From Ktedonobacter sp. SOSP1-85 (lineage in GTDB: Bacteria > Chloroflexota > Ktedonobacteria > Ktedonobacterales > Ktedonobacteraceae), in the NCBI RefSeq assembly GCF_016587415.1, contig NZ_BNJI01000001.1:6487501-6551500 (forward strand): a stretch of 64,000 nucleotides of DNA, written 5' to 3'. A program made the translations under genes and the position numbers. Below are positions 55,578 to 64,000 of this stretch, one piece after another (positions within the stretch are counted from its first letter, which is position 1; each line of letters opens with the position of its first letter). The notes under the pieces are model-generated. The model worked only from the letters and a program-made list of their open reading frames with translations. It had not been told where the DNA came from and did not search any database.

Positions 55578-56741
55578 ATGATCAAGGCGCATAAGATCAG
55601 ACTCCATCCTACAGCGGAGCAGGTGGTGTACTTTGCCAAAGCCGCCGGGACCGCACGCTTTGTCTGGAACTGGGCATTGGCTGAGTGGAACCGCCAATAT
55701 GAAGCCGGGGAGAAACCCACCGCCTTGAAGCTCAAGAAGCAATTCAACGAGATCAGGCGGGAGCACTTTCCTTGGACCTGGGAAGTGACCAAGAACGCCT
55801 CTGATCAGCCATTTCTGGACTTGGGCAAGGCGTTCACAGCCTTCTTTGCAGGTCGTGCGCACCGCCCACGCTTCAAGAGCAAAAAACGAAGTAAACCGAG
55901 CTTCTACCTTGCCAATGATCAATTGGAACTGGGCGATCATCGTCTGTGGATTCCCAAGCTCGGATGGGTGAATATGGCGGAGAAGCTGCGTTTTACCGGC
56001 AAGGTGACCGGAGCGCGGATCACGAAGTCGGCGGATTGGTGGTTTGTGTCCATCCAGGTCGAAATGCCTGATGCTGTCGCGGTGAAGAGACCAGGGGCTA
56101 TCGGTATGGATGTAGGACTGAACCGACTGGCAACCTTGAGTACGGGAGAGGGAGTCGAGAACCAAGCCTTCCTCAAAACGGCTCTGGGGAAACTTCGCCG
56201 GGCGAACAAACGGCTGCATCGCAGGAAGCTTGGATCGAACAATCGGGAAAAAGCACGCCGAGAGGTGGCCCGCCTGCACTACCGAATCACCTGCATGAGA
56301 GATGATGTGCTCCACAAGTTGACCACCAGGCTTGCGAACTGCTACGGGATGATTGGGATTGAAGACCTCAACATCAAGGGGCTGATCAAGAATCGGCGTG
56401 TGTCGCGTGCGTTCTCAGATGCCGCACTGGGCAAACTGTTCTCCCTGCTCGACTCAAAGGTGACGCAGCGTGGTGGACAGGTGGTCAAGGTGGGGCGTTT
56501 CTTTCCTTCGAGTAAGACCTGCCACTGTTGTGGCTGGAAGTGGGAAACAATGACGCTCGGAGACCGCGTCTTCCGCTGCCAGAATGCGGTATGCCCCTAT
56601 TATCAGTTCCCGCAAGATCGTGATCAGAATGCTGGCCAGAATATCCTGCGGGAAGCCCTCCACGTGATCGGGCTGATTGATCAAGTCGTCACCGGTATTG
56701 GCTCAGACGAGGACGTAAACTTGCCTGCGGACGCGGGGTAA
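55578..56741 (+). CDS. tnpB: TnpB RNA-guided nuclease (stand-alone)
   Basis: 387 aa, intact, AAAGGATGTGAGGG upstream. MIKAHKIRLHPTAEQVVYFAKAAGTARFVWNWAL is the OrfB N-terminus. RuvC-I GMDVGLNRLATLS, RuvC-II GMIGIEDLNIKGL, zinc finger CHCCGW...CQNAVC, RuvC-III DRDQNAGQNIL. All catalytic residues are present. No TnpA next to it. The 3' region (to about 56800) carries a GGTAAGACC/GGTCTTGGC stem, probably right end and omegaRNA scaffold. A different subgroup from the GGGG-hairpin elements. Confidence 0.92.
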   Translation: MIKAHKIRLHPTAEQVVYFAKAAGTARFVWNWALAEWNRQYEAGEKPTALKLKKQFNEIRREHFPWTWEVTKNASDQPFLDLGKAFTAFFAGRAHRPRFKSKKRSKPSFYLANDQLELGDHRLWIPKLGWVNMAEKLRFTGKVTGARITKSADWWFVSIQVEMPDAVAVKRPGAIGMDVGLNRLATLSTGEGVENQAFLKTALGKLRRANKRLHRRKLGSNNREKARREVARLHYRITCMRDDVLHKLTTRLANCYGMIGIEDLNIKGLIKNRRVSRAFSDAALGKLFSLLDSKVTQRGGQVVKVGRFFPSSKTCHCCGWKWETMTLGDRVFRCQNAVCPYYQFPQDRDQNAGQNILREALHVIGLIDQVVTGIGSDEDVNLPADAG

Positions 56742-56810
56742 GACCAAAAAGGCGTCGGTCTTGGCGGCTCCTACGGATGAAACAGGAACAACAAAAGGTG
56801 TAGTAGAGCT
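56742..56810 (+). mobile_element. Putative right end of the stand-alone TnpB element
   Basis: AAGACC-N11-GGTCTT hairpin (about 56742-56766) and the tail GGCTCCTACGGATGAAAC lie directly after tnpB. Such 3' structures form the omegaRNA core; the exact element edge is not clear. Confidence 0.45.
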
Positions 56811-56914
56811 ATGCGTGCATACGTTTTACTACATTAATTGGAGCAGTTCTCCTTCCCGGCGGACCATCCGATTAGTCCGTATACGGAGGGATCTTTCTTC
56901 TCACCTTGTAAGGC

Positions 56915-57198
56915 CTATACGAGTGTCATGATCAAGTTGCCCAGACTGTTTGCCATCATAAGCATGGCATAGGCATGGGGACCACCAAGCGCGTACCCGA
57001 CGAGTGACAAGAGCACACTCCCACTGGTGCAGATGGCAACGAGGACGGAGACGATAGCCGCCGCCCTAACCTTTTTGCACTTTCCTCGCTGACGAAGTAA
57101 TCCAGGGCCTCTTTCATTGCCACTTTGTTGACGCCCGATAGGGGCTTTTCCCGCTCGACCTGAGTCAACCATAGCAGCACCAGCAGCGAAAGAACCAT
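56915..57198 (-). pseudogene. Small membrane-protein remnant
   Basis: Two minus frames combine to MVLSLLVLLWLTQVEREKPL...EALDYFVSEESAK and then RAAAIVSVLVAICTSGSVLLSLVGYALGG. They have two hydrophobic segments and an apparent frame break near 57070. No family recognised; may be a decayed host gene. Confidence 0.3.
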
Positions 57199-57935
57199 TA
57201 TGTCTTAGACACTCTCGTGAAGGACACTCTCGTGAAGGGATTTTACAGGCGACTTTAAGGGTTGGGACCCAGGAAGTAGCCGATCCATCGACCGCCTTCC
57301 CTTAACGCCTATTTCGAGGTAGGAAATGGCTCCCCAGGCGGAGTGAGCGCGAAGACATTGGTCGCCGATATTCGCACTTTTTCGCGGTAATACGGCACAA
57401 CTACCGTCAGAACTACCGTCAAATAAATAGGCCTGAAACGGCTTTTAATCAGCGGTTAGGTGATATCTGTTGATTTCTCTTTTGTGCAGTTCTCTCTGAA
57501 GAAGGCTCAAACGCACTTCTATGAAAATGGGGAGCCCGCTAAGTGCATGAACCATTTTCATTCCCTTCTCCGACGAGCAACGTCATGGTCCTTTTGATGA
57601 TGAGACTGGAAAGCATGTGCAACCGGGCAAACGAATCCCGAAACGCTGCGTCAACGTGCCTGTGAAAGGTCTACCTTTTGCCGAAGGGTCTACCATTCCT
57701 GTGGGCATGAAAGGTTTACCGGCTGCTGAAAGATCTCTATCATCTCGAAACGTCTTCTTCTTCAGAAAGGTCTACCATTTGCAATGCCAAAGGGAGGCTT
57801 TTCTGAAGAAGATAGACCTTAGAAGATAGACCTTTGCAGAAAATAGATGAGAGAACAAGAACTCCGTTCTTCTTCTCCTTTTCCCTCGTCGGCTACACCA
57901 AACTGGGTCAACTCCAACATTCATGATACACACTA
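57199..57935. other. Gene-poor region with repeated GGTCTACC motif
   Basis: No supported gene. GAAAGGTCTACC-like units recur at 57664, 57683 (GAAGGGTCTACC), 57709 (GAAAGGTTTACC) and 57765, and in inverted form (AGATAGACCTT) at 57810 and 57824. TCTTCTTCAGAAA (about 57753) pairs with TTTTCTGAAGAAGA (about 57799). Confidence 0.5.
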
Positions 57936-59015
57936 TTGACCTCGTGAGAAACAACTAAACCTCATCAAGAGCATAGGCAAAGCAGTGTTGAAGAATGGTT
58001 CGTCGATGGCGAAGACGCTCTTTGGCACGCACGAGTTCCTGACGCAGGTGAGCCAGATCCCGACAACACAGATTCTTGAGTTCGCGACGTTTGAGCAGGT
58101 TCCACACCTGTTCCTGCGGATTCACCTCAGGGGCGTAGCCAGGCAAGCGTTCCAGATGCACCCGTTTGCCCATCGGACTTGAAAGAAACTGCTTGACCAC
58201 CTCTGCGCGGTGGATGGGAGATCCATCCCAAATGACCAGGAGTGGGCCCGAGATCTTGCGCAACAACATCCGCAAAAAACGCACGACATCCTCGGCGTTG
58301 TATGCCCGCTCTTGCATCTGCATGAAGAGCCGTCCGGTCTTTGTGATCCCTCCAATGGCGGAGAGATGATCGCGCGTCAGCCTCACACGCAGCACTGGTG
58401 TCTGCCCTCGCAGAGCATAGGTTCGCACGACCATCGGCAACAGATAAAAGCCCGCTTCATCGACAAAGACTATCGTGCGGCGTTCCTGCTCGGCTTTTTT
58501 TTAGATGGGGCCAGCGCTGCGTTTTCCAGCACTTGATCGCTTGCTCATCGCGTTGGGTGGCTCGTTCGACCGGTTTCTGCATGCTGTAACCCAGCTTACG
58601 TACCAGATACCCACAATGATCGGGGTGATAGCTCACTCCAAACTCTCGTTTGATCGCCACCGCCAGTCTCCGGCTATTCCAGATATCCCCGCAAAATCCA
58701 TAGGCTGACGCTCCTTTCGCCAGCACGGCTGGGATTTGGGCTTGCTGCTCTGCCGTCAAGCGGGGCGTGGCTCCTTTCGCCGGATGCGCTTTAAGCGCTT
58801 CTTCCCCTCCTTCTCTTCCACTTGTCATCCACTGGCTCACCGCTCCCTCCGTGACCCCCAGAGCTCCTGCGATATCTTTTTGTTTCCATCCTTGTCGTTT
58901 CAGTTCCCAGGCGCGTTTGCGCCTCTCTTCTCGCCAATCGGCTTTCTTTGGTGCTCCCATGCCTCCTTTAATCGGCTCGATCCGCTCAAACTTTAGCTCT
59001 CTCTCACGAGGTCAA
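57936..59015 (-). mobile_element. IS630-family insertion sequence
   Basis: 1080 bp with inverted ends TTGACCTCGTGAGA and TCTCACGAGGTCAA, flanked by TA on both sides (57934-57935 and 59016-59017), the standard IS630/Tc1 target. It carries a two-frame transposase. It adjoins a truncated class V aminotransferase. Confidence 0.92.
57955..58960 (-). CDS. IS630-family transposase, two frames joined at an A8 run
   Basis: Frame 1 (58457-58960) has the HTH part: MGAPKKADWREERRKRAWEL, GWKQKDIAGALGVTEGAVSQW. It ends shortly after WPHLKK at a run of eight A (58496-58503). The catalytic part continues in the next frame: ERRTIVFVDEAGFY (D), LLVIWDGSPIHRAE (D), and EVNPQEQVWNLLKRREL (E). Frameshifted expression at an A-run is known in IS630 elements, so the break is probably programmed (slippage), not a mutation. 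Ends and TA duplication are clean, so the copy may be active. Confidence 0.85.
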
Positions 59016-59018
59016 TAG

Positions 59019-60011
59019 ATGGAGCACATACATACGGCCCATAGTCGCCTCGCCAACCTGATCAGTACCAGGCCTGACCAGGTTGCATTTACTGCTAGCA
59101 CCACCGATGGGCTGATGCTGATTGCCCACTGCCTGGACTGGCAAGCAGGCGATACGATTATTATCGCGGAGGACGAGTTTCCCAGCAATGTCCACCCGTG
59201 GTTGAATCTGCAAGAATTGGGTGTACAGGTCCACACTGTACCTGCTCGCAACCACCACATTGTCGCCGAAGATATTTTTGCCAGTATTACTTCACGCACA
59301 CGGCTCGTCAGTCTGAGCCTTGTCGAGTTCTCAACAGGATTCCGCAACGATATTGCTCCTATCGCTGCATATTGCCATGAGCGTGGCATTCTGTGCGGTA
59401 TTGATGCGATACAAGCTCTGGGTGCATTGGAGGTGAATGTGCAGGCACTGGACGTTGATTATGTCGCTGCGGCAGCGCACAAGTGGCTGCTCAGTCCACG
59501 CACCACCGGTATCCTCTACGTCTCCGACAATCTCTTCCCGCAGCTGCATATGAGGCGCAAGAGCTGGTACAGCATGGAGGAACCATTTGACTACTTCAAT
59601 TATCAACAGCCATTGAAAGCAGGGGCAGCCTGTTTAGAGTACAGTTGGCCCAACGCTTTCCCTATCGTAGGACTGGATGTTGCATTGGAGGTCTTCGAGA
59701 GCCTTAATGGTGGAATGCAAGCAGTTGAGGCGCGAGTCCTGGGCATTACCGGCCGCCTTCTGGCAGGGCTGGAGCGACTCGGCTACCCGATCATCTCGCC
59801 ACAGGGCAAGGGTGAGCGTTCAGGGATCGTGTGCTTTCTGCCACATCCTGAGTACCGGAATATGACGAACCAGCAGATAGCGAGTGGGCTAGCTGCCCAG
59901 CAAATTTATGTAGTGGCACGTGCCGGTGCTGTGCGCATTTCACCACATTTCTACAATACCATCGAAGAGATTGATGTGGTGCTCAATACTCTTGAGGATT
60001 TGAAGAAATAA
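59019..60011 (+). pseudogene. Class V aminotransferase (cysteine desulfurase/isopenicillin N epimerase-like), 5' truncated
   Basis: 330 residues beginning MEHIHTAHSRLANLISTRPD directly at the IS630 edge. The family starts about 50-60 residues earlier. PLP-dependent fold: FTASTTDGLMLIAHCL, FSTGFRNDIAPIAAYCHERG, DAIQALG, and the PLP lysine in AAAHKWLLSPRTTG. The C-terminal domain is complete to VLNTLEDLKK. No matching N-terminus is seen on the far side of the IS630 copy, so a deletion accompanied the insertion. The ATG at 59019 has no ribosome site. Confidence 0.8.
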
Positions 60012-60250
60012 GCTCCATTGAGAACAAAGATACCTCGTGACAGATTTTTACGGCCTTCCTAGTTCTACCTCAAAATGGCGCAAACGGTCGTTTCTCCGTT
60101 GATGCGAAAAGTTATTGGGCAGAAAATGACACCGCTTGGGAAGCGGTGCGCCGCCGTCAGACGAAAAGTGATGCGATTGTGAAAACGCATTTTATTGCTT
60201 CAAACAACACACCTCTGGGTGTAAATGTGATGACTAAATGGCGTAGTTTT

Positions 60251-61997
60251 GGCTCATGCGCACTTTGTGTGGGAAATTTCATCACGATGGAGCACCCGTA
60301 GACGGAGCAGATCAAAGTTGGCACGCCCGTACATTTGTCGCTTGAGGAGCTTGAGTCGATTCACCTGCCCCTCAACCATTCCATTGCTCCACTCGACTGT
60401 AAAGGCGGCTCTGACGGCATCCCAGTCTTTACGCAACCCACTGACAAAATGGTGAAGCTCGGGGAACGAGGTCTTCGCGACCTGTTGTACCCAATCGTCG
60501 AGCTGCTCCGGGCAACGAGCATGCATCAATGCTCGAAACTGTTGTACGAGCTGATACAATGCTGCCAGGTCAGTATGGCGCTGAAGGATCTCGCCGAGAT
60601 CTTTCTGTTCCTCTGGCTTCAAATCCGTTGGATGGCGCAGAAACAAAAAGTGGACGTGAGTGCCGCGAAAGCTGCCGAACAGACGGTGGTATCGGTGTTT
60701 CTGGCAAGCTGGCCCCTTTGCGTAAGCATCTGATGTAGGCAGAAACGGATGCATAGGAACCCTGATAGCCACGCCCAGCGATCTCTTGATGCAGGTGTGC
60801 GGCATTGTGACATCCTGCCTGCCAGCGCTCAAACAGAGAGACGCGATACGGGTCCAACTTGGTCTTTTCTTTTCTTCTGCGTTTCTTTTCAGGAAAAGAC
60901 GCAGCGGCAAGAAATCGCTCGATGGTGCTTCGACTCACGTGCAAACGAGATGCAATCTCCCCGATCGTGAGTCCTTGCGCCTTGAGAGCAACGGCCTGCT
61001 CATAGCGCTGGCGTCGCTCTTCTCGGTGAGCCAAACGGACCTTTTCTGCTTGCTTCGCCGGAACAGGACGGATGTCTTGAGGCAATGGAAGATCTTCTTG
61101 GGCTTGGACGAGCAATGGTGAAGTTCCCTCTTCATCTCTGAAGTGAAAACAATCGCGGTAGTGCTTGAGGAGAGCTTCGAGGTCATCGCCCAGGTTCGCG
61201 GATCAGATGAAAGCGATCTGCCACCTGAAGCGCTTGAGGAGCGCCTCGGCGGGCGGCATCAGCATACTCAGTAGACCGATCTCGGCTGATGATCTTCACT
61301 CCAGGATGGGCCTTGAGCCAGGCAACCACGGTATCAGCTTCCCGATCGGGAAGAAGGTCAACGGGGGTATGTCGCTCCAGATCACAGAGAATGGTTCCAT
61401 AGTGGCGTCCCTTGCGCCAGGCCCAGTCATCGAGACCAAGGACCCGAGGAACCGGGGCAGCAGGTAAAGGGGAGCGACGGAGCAAACGTAACAAGGTATC
61501 ACGGCTGGCAGAACATGCAAAGGATTCAGCCACACGGGATGCAGGCTTGCCACCTAAGGCAAAAGCCAACGCACGCAGCAGCTTCGTTTGGCGGATGGTT
61601 CGCCGTGAGTGAGCCTCGACTAGATCTGGGAATGGCGAGAGCAAACGTTTGGCGTTGACACGTCGGCTTCTGGCACAAGAACCGACGGACACGCAGATGC
61701 AACCGGACGGTGTATTCCAGGCAAGGAAGATCCGCAGGCTTGCGAACGTAGGAACCATGCAGCCGTGTTGATGGAGAGGCGCACACAGGGCATGGAACAG
61801 CTCTCTTGGTTGATCGAATGGAAAAGATGAGTACGTTGCCCTCACGAGTTATCTCTTCGATAACCACATTGGGGCTATTTGGGAACAATATGCTTGCTAG
61901 GGAATTCATTGGTACTTTCATGTAGAGGAAGAAAACGGCAAGAAAACTTCCTGTATTGTATCACTTCTGAGCTTCCCACACAAAGTGCGCATGAGCC
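60251..61997 (-). mobile_element. ISL3-family insertion sequence
   Basis: About 1.75 kb with perfect 25-bp inverted ends (GGCTCATGCGCACTTTGTGT... at 60251-60275 and complement at 61973-61997). No clear 8-bp target duplication is visible. The transposase gene inside is broken. The 240 bp before it (60012-60250) show no recognisable gene. Confidence 0.9.
60254..61921 (-). pseudogene. ISL3-family transposase with multiple frameshifts
   Basis: Pieces in order: MKVPMNSLASILFPNSPNVV with a zinc-binding CPVCASPS and CQKPTCQR; then FPDLVEAHSRRTIRQTKLLR and LGLDDWAWRKGRHYGTILCD (Asp), IISRDRSTEYADAARRGAPQ (Asp); then an inserted HTH (LTIGEIASRLHVSRSTIERFL); finally VEWSNGMVEGQVNRLKLLKR (Glu). At least three frame changes (about 61640, 61185, 60730) separate them, so the gene is inactive, though the ends are perfect and could be used in trans. 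Confidence 0.85.
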
Positions 61998-62094
61998 ATT
62001 TTGTCTCTATCTAATTATCGTATTTACGTGCGCCCTTTCACGGGTAAAGGAGTTTCTCAAAAGAGATATGCTTGAGTAATGGCATAAGGGTTGA

Positions 62095-62778
62095 GCGGCA
62101 TGCGTAAAGCCTCAGCAAGGCTTTAGGTGTGAAGCCCGCTGACAAAGGAGCTTGTGATCCTAGCCGAAAGGACCCAAGACCGAACCCTGTGACCTATGCC
62201 GACGAGAGAAACCTTCGTCCGAAGCGTCGTTAGATAAGACGGGTGAAATGGCTGACACACCCGACCCAAAATGGGATGGCGGCTGTCCGGCTATGTGTAA
62301 ATTATGGCTGGAATTGCTCCGAAGTCCGCCCGGCGTATAGGAGGCGAGCTAAGGGTCACTAGAACTTCTTTACTTGGAATGGGGGAACTCTCAAACCGCT
62401 TTACTCGACAGAGACGCGAGAATGCTAGCGTGCGGCAGAGAGGGCGGAGGCGGCATAGTAACCGAACGCCACGCTGTAATGGCGAGGACATGGTGAAGGT
62501 CCGCCAGGGAAAGATGCTTGACGAGAGGAAGAATGGATGCAGTGAGGAAAGCAGATGACGGTTGGAGTAGTGGCATCATGTTCTCCAGCAGAGTGGGGGA
62601 TGCCATGCAACAGGTTGTGCTGTGCTCAAACTGGTGCGCTTCACGGGGGCAACCCAAATCCACCACCTCATACGCAAGGGCCGAATAGGTCATGTCGAGT
62701 ACTGGAAAGCGCAGTGCGGGGAAACTCGCCTGCTGCGTTTGGACGGGGGAAAGGACGTAAGTCCCTACCTATCCGTAC
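62095..62778 (+). other. Group II intron without an ORF
   Basis: About 685 nt of structured sequence ending in a canonical 34-nt domain V (62707-62740). Its lower stem AAGCGCAG/CTGCGTTT has the AGC catalytic triad (62708-62710), and a GAAA tetraloop closes the upper stem. A domain VI-like stem follows (GGACGTAAGTCC region), ending AC at about 62778. The 5' part (TGCGTAAAGCCTCAGCAAGG...) looks like domain I. No reverse transcriptase is encoded, so it needs help in trans or is a relic. The 5' edge is approximate. Confidence 0.72.
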
Positions 62779-62998
62779 AGGTTGCTTCCATACCAAGCAG
62801 CTGTGGCAGAGGATTATTTGGAAGAACAATCTCGAAGAGTAAGTCATCAGTTATGGGTTGAGGGATCGTCTGAAGATCAAGCTCGTAATGTCTAAAACGC
62901 TTCACGTGTTGTCTCTGATAGGGAGAAAGCGCCGCTAACTCGTCTTTGGTGAGGGCATAGTCCTCTTGAGCAAGCACGTTCAACCTGACGTTGTCCAC
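62765..62998 (-). pseudogene. Tn3-family transposase C-terminal remnant
   Basis: The minus frame reads MDNVRLNVLAQEDYALTKDE, then LAALSPYQRQHVKRFRHYELDL. The LSPY...HVKRF...Y.LDL pattern is typical of the extreme C-terminus of Tn3-type transposases. It begins without a proper start and runs into the group II intron 3' edge, its last residues being intron sequence. Confidence 0.45.
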
Positions 62999-63022
62999 TT
63001 TTGAAAACAGCCTGCTCTCCTC

Positions 63023-63083
63023 TTGACAACGTTCTTCTTTCTCATTACAATAAGAGTATCATATGCAACCAAAGGTTGCATAT
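63023..63083 (+). promoter_or_regulatory. Promoter and operator of the SRPBCC-ArsR operon
   Basis: -35 TTGACA (63023-63028), 17-bp spacer, -10 TACAAT (63046-63051). About 10 bp downstream is a perfect inverted repeat ATATGCAACC-N3-GGTTGCATAT (63061-63083), placed for repression by the ArsR protein of the operon. Confidence 0.75.
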
Positions 63084-63137
63084 ATGTGCTCTACTATGAA
63101 ATAGTTGGTTACGTGACATGACGTCAGGAGAATTTCG

Positions 63138-63584
63138 ATGACCGAGAAGATTGAGCGAGAAATCAGCATTCAGGCACCGATAGCAACCGTATGGGAAGTC
63201 ATCACAAAGCCTGAATACATTCGCCAGTGGTTTGGCAGTCAGGTCGAAATAGACGTGCGACGAGGTGGAAAAGGCAAACTGAGTTGGGGCGAGGACGTTG
63301 AAGCCCCCCTGGAAATTGTCGAGGTAGAGAAGCCGCATCTTTTCTCATTTCTGTGGGTCGCACCCGATGAGGAAACCAAACCAACCCAGCAGCAAACCCT
63401 GGTTGCGTTCAGGCTGACAGAGGATGGTGCGGAGACAAAGGTATGCTTAACAGAAAGTGGTTTCGAGAAACTGGAGATTACGGCAGAACAGAAGGCCACT
63501 CTGATTGCCAACCATACCCCTGGCTGGGAGGACTTTCTGTCCAAGTTGCAGCGTTGTGCCCAGAATATCCCAACAAAGGCGTAG
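63138..63584 (+). CDS. SRPBCC / AHSA1-like protein
   Basis: 148 aa with CAGGAG upstream. MTEKIEREISIQAPIATVWEVITKPEYIRQWFG is the standard start of the AHSA1 (activator-of-Hsp90-like) START-fold family. GWEDFLSKLQ near the end is the typical C-terminal helix. A small hydrophobic-ligand-binding fold, exact role unknown. Stops 2 bp before the ArsR gene. Confidence 0.88.
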   Translation: MTEKIEREISIQAPIATVWEVITKPEYIRQWFGSQVEIDVRRGGKGKLSWGEDVEAPLEIVEVEKPHLFSFLWVAPDEETKPTQQQTLVAFRLTEDGAETKVCLTESGFEKLEITAEQKATLIANHTPGWEDFLSKLQRCAQNIPTKA

Positions 63585-63586
63585 CT

Positions 63587-63952
63587 ATGTCATCACCTGC
63601 CCCTTTTAATGAAGAGCTCTGGTTTGCCATTGCTGAACCGAGCCGACGGAAGCTCATCGAGGTTTTGCTTCTCAAAGGTGAAGCGACTGCAAGCAAGCTG
63701 GCGGATGAAGTGCCGTTTAGCCGCCAAGCAGTGAGTAAACACATCGCTGTTCTGAAAAGGGCAGGTCTCGTCAAAGAGCGCAAAACGGGCAAAGAGGTAC
63801 GTTTTAGCCTCTCGCCAGAAGGACTCAGTGCTGCAGTCCAGGAACTGTCACGGGCTGCAACGCTCTGGGATGAACGGCTACAAAAGATAAAACACATTGC
63901 TGAAACGCTTCATCGAGAAGGAAAGAGCACAAATGGAGACAAAAACAATTAA
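63587..63952 (+). CDS. ArsR-family winged-helix regulator
   Basis: 121 aa from the ATG at 63587. LWFAIAEPSRRKLIEVLLLKGEATASKLADEVPFSRQAVSKHIAVLKRAGLV is the winged HTH. No metal-binding CxC motif is seen, so not an arsenic sensor; this is the subgroup usually paired with AHSA1 proteins. Its own promoter region has a fitting palindrome. Overlaps the next gene by 20 nt. Confidence 0.9.
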   Translation: MSSPAPFNEELWFAIAEPSRRKLIEVLLLKGEATASKLADEVPFSRQAVSKHIAVLKRAGLVKERKTGKEVRFSLSPEGLSAAVQELSRAATLWDERLQKIKHIAETLHREGKSTNGDKNN

Positions 63953-64000
63953 AAAAGAACAATTTATTAAAGCGACACCAGAACGAGTCTTTAAAGCGCT
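63933..64000 (+). CDS. Second SRPBCC/AHSA1-like protein (start only)
   Basis: Reads METKTIKKEQFIKATPERVF from the ATG at 63933 (GAAGGAAAG upstream), the usual beginning of an AHSA1-type protein, and continues past the window edge. Translationally coupled to the ArsR gene. Confidence 0.7.
   Translation, partial: METKTIKKEQFIKATPERVFKA

Noticed and set aside
57617..57829. 70-codon frame with VKGLPFAEG-like repeats
   Set aside because: The repetition follows the DNA motif GGTCTACC in both orientations; no start signal and no known family.
60243..62005. Target duplication for the ISL3 element
   Set aside because: The 8 bp on each side (GTAGTTTT and ATTTTGTC) do not match; the perfect inverted ends alone define the element.
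1..64000. CRISPR array or Cas genes
   Set aside because: No regularly spaced identical repeats and no Cas proteins. The nucleases present are TnpB and IscB of transposons.

Overview
The window looks like a chromosomal segment of a Ktedonobacteria-type Chloroflexota bacterium (Ktedonobacter / Reticulibacter / Dictyobacter-like). This is inferred from moderate GC, large multi-PAS histidine kinases, DUF5107-TPR and GH27-NPCBM-CBM32 proteins, Tat-type lipoprotein binding proteins, and an exceptional load of insertion sequences including IscB and many TnpB genes. No rRNA, tRNA or CRISPR array was recognised.

Layout. 1-2.2 kb: FUSC-type exporter diverging from a LysR regulator. 2.7-5.0 kb: multi-PAS histidine kinase. 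5.5-20 kb: a carbohydrate locus around a GntR regulator. One arm (minus strand) has a ROK sugar kinase (split by an IS110 element), a class I phosphomannose isomerase with an extra N-terminal domain, and a GH63-type hydrolase. The other arm (plus strand) has a Tat lipoprotein binding protein, two permeases, a second GH63-type hydrolase and a frameshifted CE7 acetyl esterase. Palindromic GntR operators (core CGTTATAACG) lie in both control regions. 20-27.4 kb: an IS607 element inside TMEM175-like sequence, a beta-propeller protein, and an IscB locus with its upstream HEARO/omega RNA, with an IS4 element in the iscB 3' end. 27.3-30.2 kb: J-domain protein, SDR oxidoreductase, PhyH dioxygenase. 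30.3-35.1 kb: two IS200/IS605 elements around a TetR gene; the second splits a PAS histidine kinase (33.6-37.5 kb). 38.4-39.3 kb: orphan glycine-betaine-type binding protein. 39.5-51.9 kb: an AraC-controlled alpha-galactoside locus (binding protein, two permeases, AraC, DUF5107-TPR, aldose epimerase, GH27). 52-64 kb: IscB HNH remnant, DinB, broken ArsR, pentapeptide protein, TnpB, IS630, truncated class V aminotransferase, dead ISL3, an ORF-less group II intron, and an SRPBCC-ArsR-SRPBCC operon.

How it fits together. The GntR locus is best read as uptake of a mannose- or glucose-containing (possibly acetylated) oligoside, intracellular cleavage by GH63 enzymes, phosphorylation by the ROK kinase and isomerisation to fructose-6-phosphate. 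The AraC locus handles alpha-galactosides: three promoters in it carry the same direct-repeat box at the same distance from the -35/-10 elements, pointing to one activator. Together they suggest use of galactomannan-like plant polymers.

The mobile DNA repeatedly lands in real genes with base-exact junctions. Removing the element restores the reading frame for the ROK kinase, the PAS kinase, iscB and the gntR stop codon. RNA-guided nuclease genes (one IscB, five TnpB, plus remnants) dominate, and most are frameshifted.
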